Shown here piece after piece: positions 61,740-64,000 of a DNA stretch of 64,000 nucleotides. How positions within the stretch are numbered: position 1 is the stretch's first letter; every line of letters begins with the position of its first letter. The notes beneath the pieces are model-generated. The model had not been told where the DNA came from. It saw only the letters and a program-made list of their open reading frames with translations, and did not search any database. The stretch comes from Carex sylvatica (taxonomy: Eukaryota; Streptophyta; Magnoliopsida; Poales; Cyperaceae), in the NCBI GenBank assembly GCA_964058845.1, contig CAXKVR010000091.1, positions 248,001 through 312,000 on the forward strand. The letters run 5' to 3'. A program made the translations under genes and the position numbers.

Positions 61740-62525
61740 AATGTATACATTGAGTCTAGATTTGACTAGATCCCTCGATAATGTGACTGTAGGCAAAAGC
61801 AGTCCTGTCACGGGTCAAGATCTAGCGTAGGATGGATTCTCCGTCCAGTGTGACAGCTAATATCTAGCGTAGGGTGGATTTTCCGTCTAGTGAGAAAGTC
61901 TTCCGTTGTTGATTGGATTTTCCAGCGGGTTGGCGGTCTTCCAATGTTGGGTGGATTTTCCATGGGATTGACAAATGAACATATTAACGGAAAATCTTGA
62001 AATATAACTAAAGAGGCGTGTATGTGTGTGTAATTTAAAAATGCATTAGTAAGATTGCATGTGAGAATATATTTTTAAATATCATATTTGTGTTAATAAG
62101 TCAATTTTACAAAATCCGAGACTGGAACTAAATCCCATACTGAGAGACTATTCGATCTCTCACCCGTTTTCACTTTTATGTGGATTTCAGGAAATGATGA
62201 AGCCGACGGTGAGCACAAATAGAAGGGAGGACAATCAGGAAGTCGACGAGCTGACGGCTCAAGTAGCTTTTTCTTTTTATTTTAGTTAAGACTATAAATT
62301 TTCTCTTTGAAAGTGGATACATTGATTGACATGTCATTTATCGGTTTGCTTGCCATGTTTGTCTTGATTTCATGTTGAATTTATGTTATGTACTTGAACT
62401 ACTTGTGTTATTAAAAGACTTTGTTTTATTTGAGACAAGTTGCATGAGAAATTATTATTGATAATGTATGTGATGTGCACACGCCTTACGTGTAAAAATA
62501 TGGCGGGTTGTCTCGGGGTGTGACA
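61740..62525 (+). repeat. right part of a 5' LTR
   Basis: Ends TGGCGGGTTGTCTCGGGGTGTGACA at 62525, directly before a primer-binding-site-like stretch. It holds two or three imperfect 43-base units around TCTAGCGTAGG.TGGATT.TCCGTC (61826-61930). It is related to 27990-28230 on the other strand. The left limit of the LTR was not found; it may begin before 61740. Confidence 0.65.
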
Positions 62526-62529
62526 ACTA

Positions 62530-62547
62530 AGTTGGTATCAGATCCAG
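62530..62547 (+). promoter_or_regulatory. tRNA primer-binding-site-like stretch
   Basis: AGTTGGTATCAGATCCAGC lies five bases after the LTR end TGTGACA, and TGGTATCAGA matches the initiator-Met primer-binding consensus. This places an LTR retrotransposon interior to the right. Confidence 0.7.
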
Positions 62548-63969
62548 CACATACAATATCAATAACTAACCACTAAGAGAAAACGTACTAATTTCTGGTC
62601 TTTAGAAATAGAAAACTAATCGCTAGTAATACGCTACATTGTAGAAAATGCATCTGGAGTTACAAGTAGGCAAACCAAAAGTGCACCGGAGAAACTATGC
62701 GATGGTGGTGAAGAGATTAGACGGGATGTGTGATCTAGCCAGGATATCAGTCCATACGCACATCTCTACATCTAGCTTATGCTCATACCTGTCAATTGAG
62801 GTTGCAACAGGAGCTGGATTCAAGATCGTTAAAACGGGAAAGGTTCACACATTTCGTAGCAAAAACCAAGTAATTAGAGAAGAGGAACTCTACTGCCCTA
62901 ACCTCTATATCAACACCCATGATGGCTTATGGTCAGTTCTATGATTGGCTGAAGGAAAATAATGTTTTTCTCGACGTCCTGCACCATTGACTCAAGTTTA
63001 GGATCCCGGGACTAGAGTCTAGAGAAGCCGCATTTAAAAAGGAAGCTAATGGTACAATGGTACTTCAGCCCATTGACACCTTGCTTGATGTAAACACTAA
63101 AGACTTATTGGATGTAGAATATTCCGACACAAGTGAAGAATTAGAACCATCAGACGGAATAGGATCGGAGCTTGCTGCATTTTTGGTCATGTAGAGTAAA
63201 GTATATTAGAGGGTAAAAATTAGGATGTTAAATTAAATTTCAAACGATGAAATATTTATCATGATGATTGCTTGTTTTCACTCTATGCTTTCCTTCTTAA
63301 ATTATTTACATACTTGCGCGAATCCTTTCGGAACAGATAAAATCAAGGCTAACAACATGTTTTGATTAAAAAAAAAAATTAGAAATAAATTTATTAAATA
63401 TGTTATGCATGAGGATTTCTATAAAGTTGAAAATATTTTAAATTACACTCTCTGTAGGTTTTGACCCCGATAATTTGATGAAATCTAATGATAATTTCTA
63501 GATATACGTATTTAGGAATTGTGTGTATTCATAGTGAACATGACTTGTACCTTACAATTATTTATATTTCTTTACTTTTTCAAAACTGCAAGAAAATATA
63601 AAAAAATTCAGAAAACATAAAAATCTAAAAAAAATTCAGAAAAATGGAAAAACCAAAAAATATGCATGAAAAGATGGAGATAGAAAAATGAGTACGGAAG
63701 CCTACATAAGAATGGTTGTCAATAGGCTCAAAAGATCTCCCAAATAAAAGAACGTAAAAATATGAGTACTTCCACCTGACTTGATCTAGGGACTGGCAAA
63801 ATCCTTAGATGCATTCGGAACACATAACCTTTTGTTTGTATCTATGCGCTAGAAGGGTAAAATCGGAACAAGTGAGAAGGTGGATTTTTGCATTTAGCAT
63901 TTACTTTATTTTTATTATTTTAAATATCCACATCTTTGCATTTTTACATAAGTTATGGCTTACTAACTA
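62548..63969 (+). mobile_element. interior of an LTR retrotransposon, probably non-autonomous
   Basis: The region has one open frame of 98 codons (62648-62944) that I do not recognise and no protease, RT or integrase motif. A gag-like acidic segment with breaks is possible near 63050-63195. 63570-63660 is a repeat of AAAAATTCAGAAAA words, often seen in the non-coding part of plant Gypsy elements. Since the right LTR seems to start near 63970, the interior would be only 1.4 kb. Confidence 0.45.
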
Positions 63970-64000
63970 TAACACCCCAAGACAACCCGCCACGTTTCTA
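63970..64000 (+). repeat. possible start of a right LTR, cut by the window edge
   Basis: TATAACACCCCAAGACAACCCGCCA is the near-exact reverse complement of the LTR end at 62501-62525. LTRs of this type often begin TGTAACACCCC and end GGGGTGTGACA, so this may be the next LTR's first bases, or an oppositely oriented LTR end. Confidence 0.45.

Noticed and set aside
62648..62944. 98-codon frame as a host gene
   Set aside because: It lies between a primer-binding site and a probable LTR, has no known domain, and is best explained as retroelement interior.

Overview
This is nuclear DNA from a flowering plant. It is AT-rich, its genes have introns, and much of it consists of plant transposon families (Copia, Gypsy-like LTRs, LINE, SINE, MULE, hAT, CACTA). 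A monocot other than a grass is my best guess. It rests on the monocot CYP76M-like look of the P450 and on the N-terminus of the triterpene synthase, and it is an inference.

Two genes look intact. On the minus strand, 17763 to 4406, is an 18-exon oxidosqualene cyclase (OSC, triterpene synthase). I traced it exon by exon: all 17 introns are GT-AG, phases match, there is no internal stop, and the predicted protein has 751 residues. On the plus strand, 52046 to 53897, is a two-exon CYP76-type cytochrome P450 of 493 residues. They lie 34 kb apart with only transposons and gene remnants between them. An OSC that makes a scaffold next to a P450 that could oxidise it is the usual core of a plant triterpene gene cluster. 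Both proteins have altered active-site motifs: YVCRMR replaces the MWCYCR-type motif in the OSC, and SSSEAT replaces the AGxDTT-type motif of the P450 I-helix. A divergent triterpene pathway is therefore the main candidate for something undescribed.

Layout. 0-4 kb: LTR-like debris, a telomere-like array and an NLR pseudogene. 4.4-17.8 kb: the OSC. Its 5-kb intron 8 holds a MULE-type element (9-bp target duplication) that was itself invaded by a non-autonomous Copia element (5-bp duplication). That Copia carries a captured PB1 domain. 16.9-17.5 kb: a second MULE-type element in OSC intron 1. 17.9-33.9 kb: gene-free, with foldback, CACTA, SINE, hAT and MULE elements, many with clear target duplications. 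35.0-41.6 kb: Copia remnants, including a SIRE-like element with an intact small Cys-rich reading frame between RNase H and the 3' LTR. 42-44 kb: an Ulp1-protease (transposon-type) remnant with a perfect inverted duplication. 44.8-48.7 kb: a non-autonomous CACTA element. 49.3-50.6 kb: an F-box/FBD pseudogene. 52.0-53.9 kb: the P450. 54.4-58.5 kb: a decayed LINE split by a 2.5-kb putative solo LTR. 58.7-64 kb: LTR retrotransposon sequence continuing past the window edge.

No rRNA, tRNA gene or CRISPR array was seen. Exon limits were read by hand from splice signals and protein-family conservation. Family names come from recognised motifs, not from a database search.
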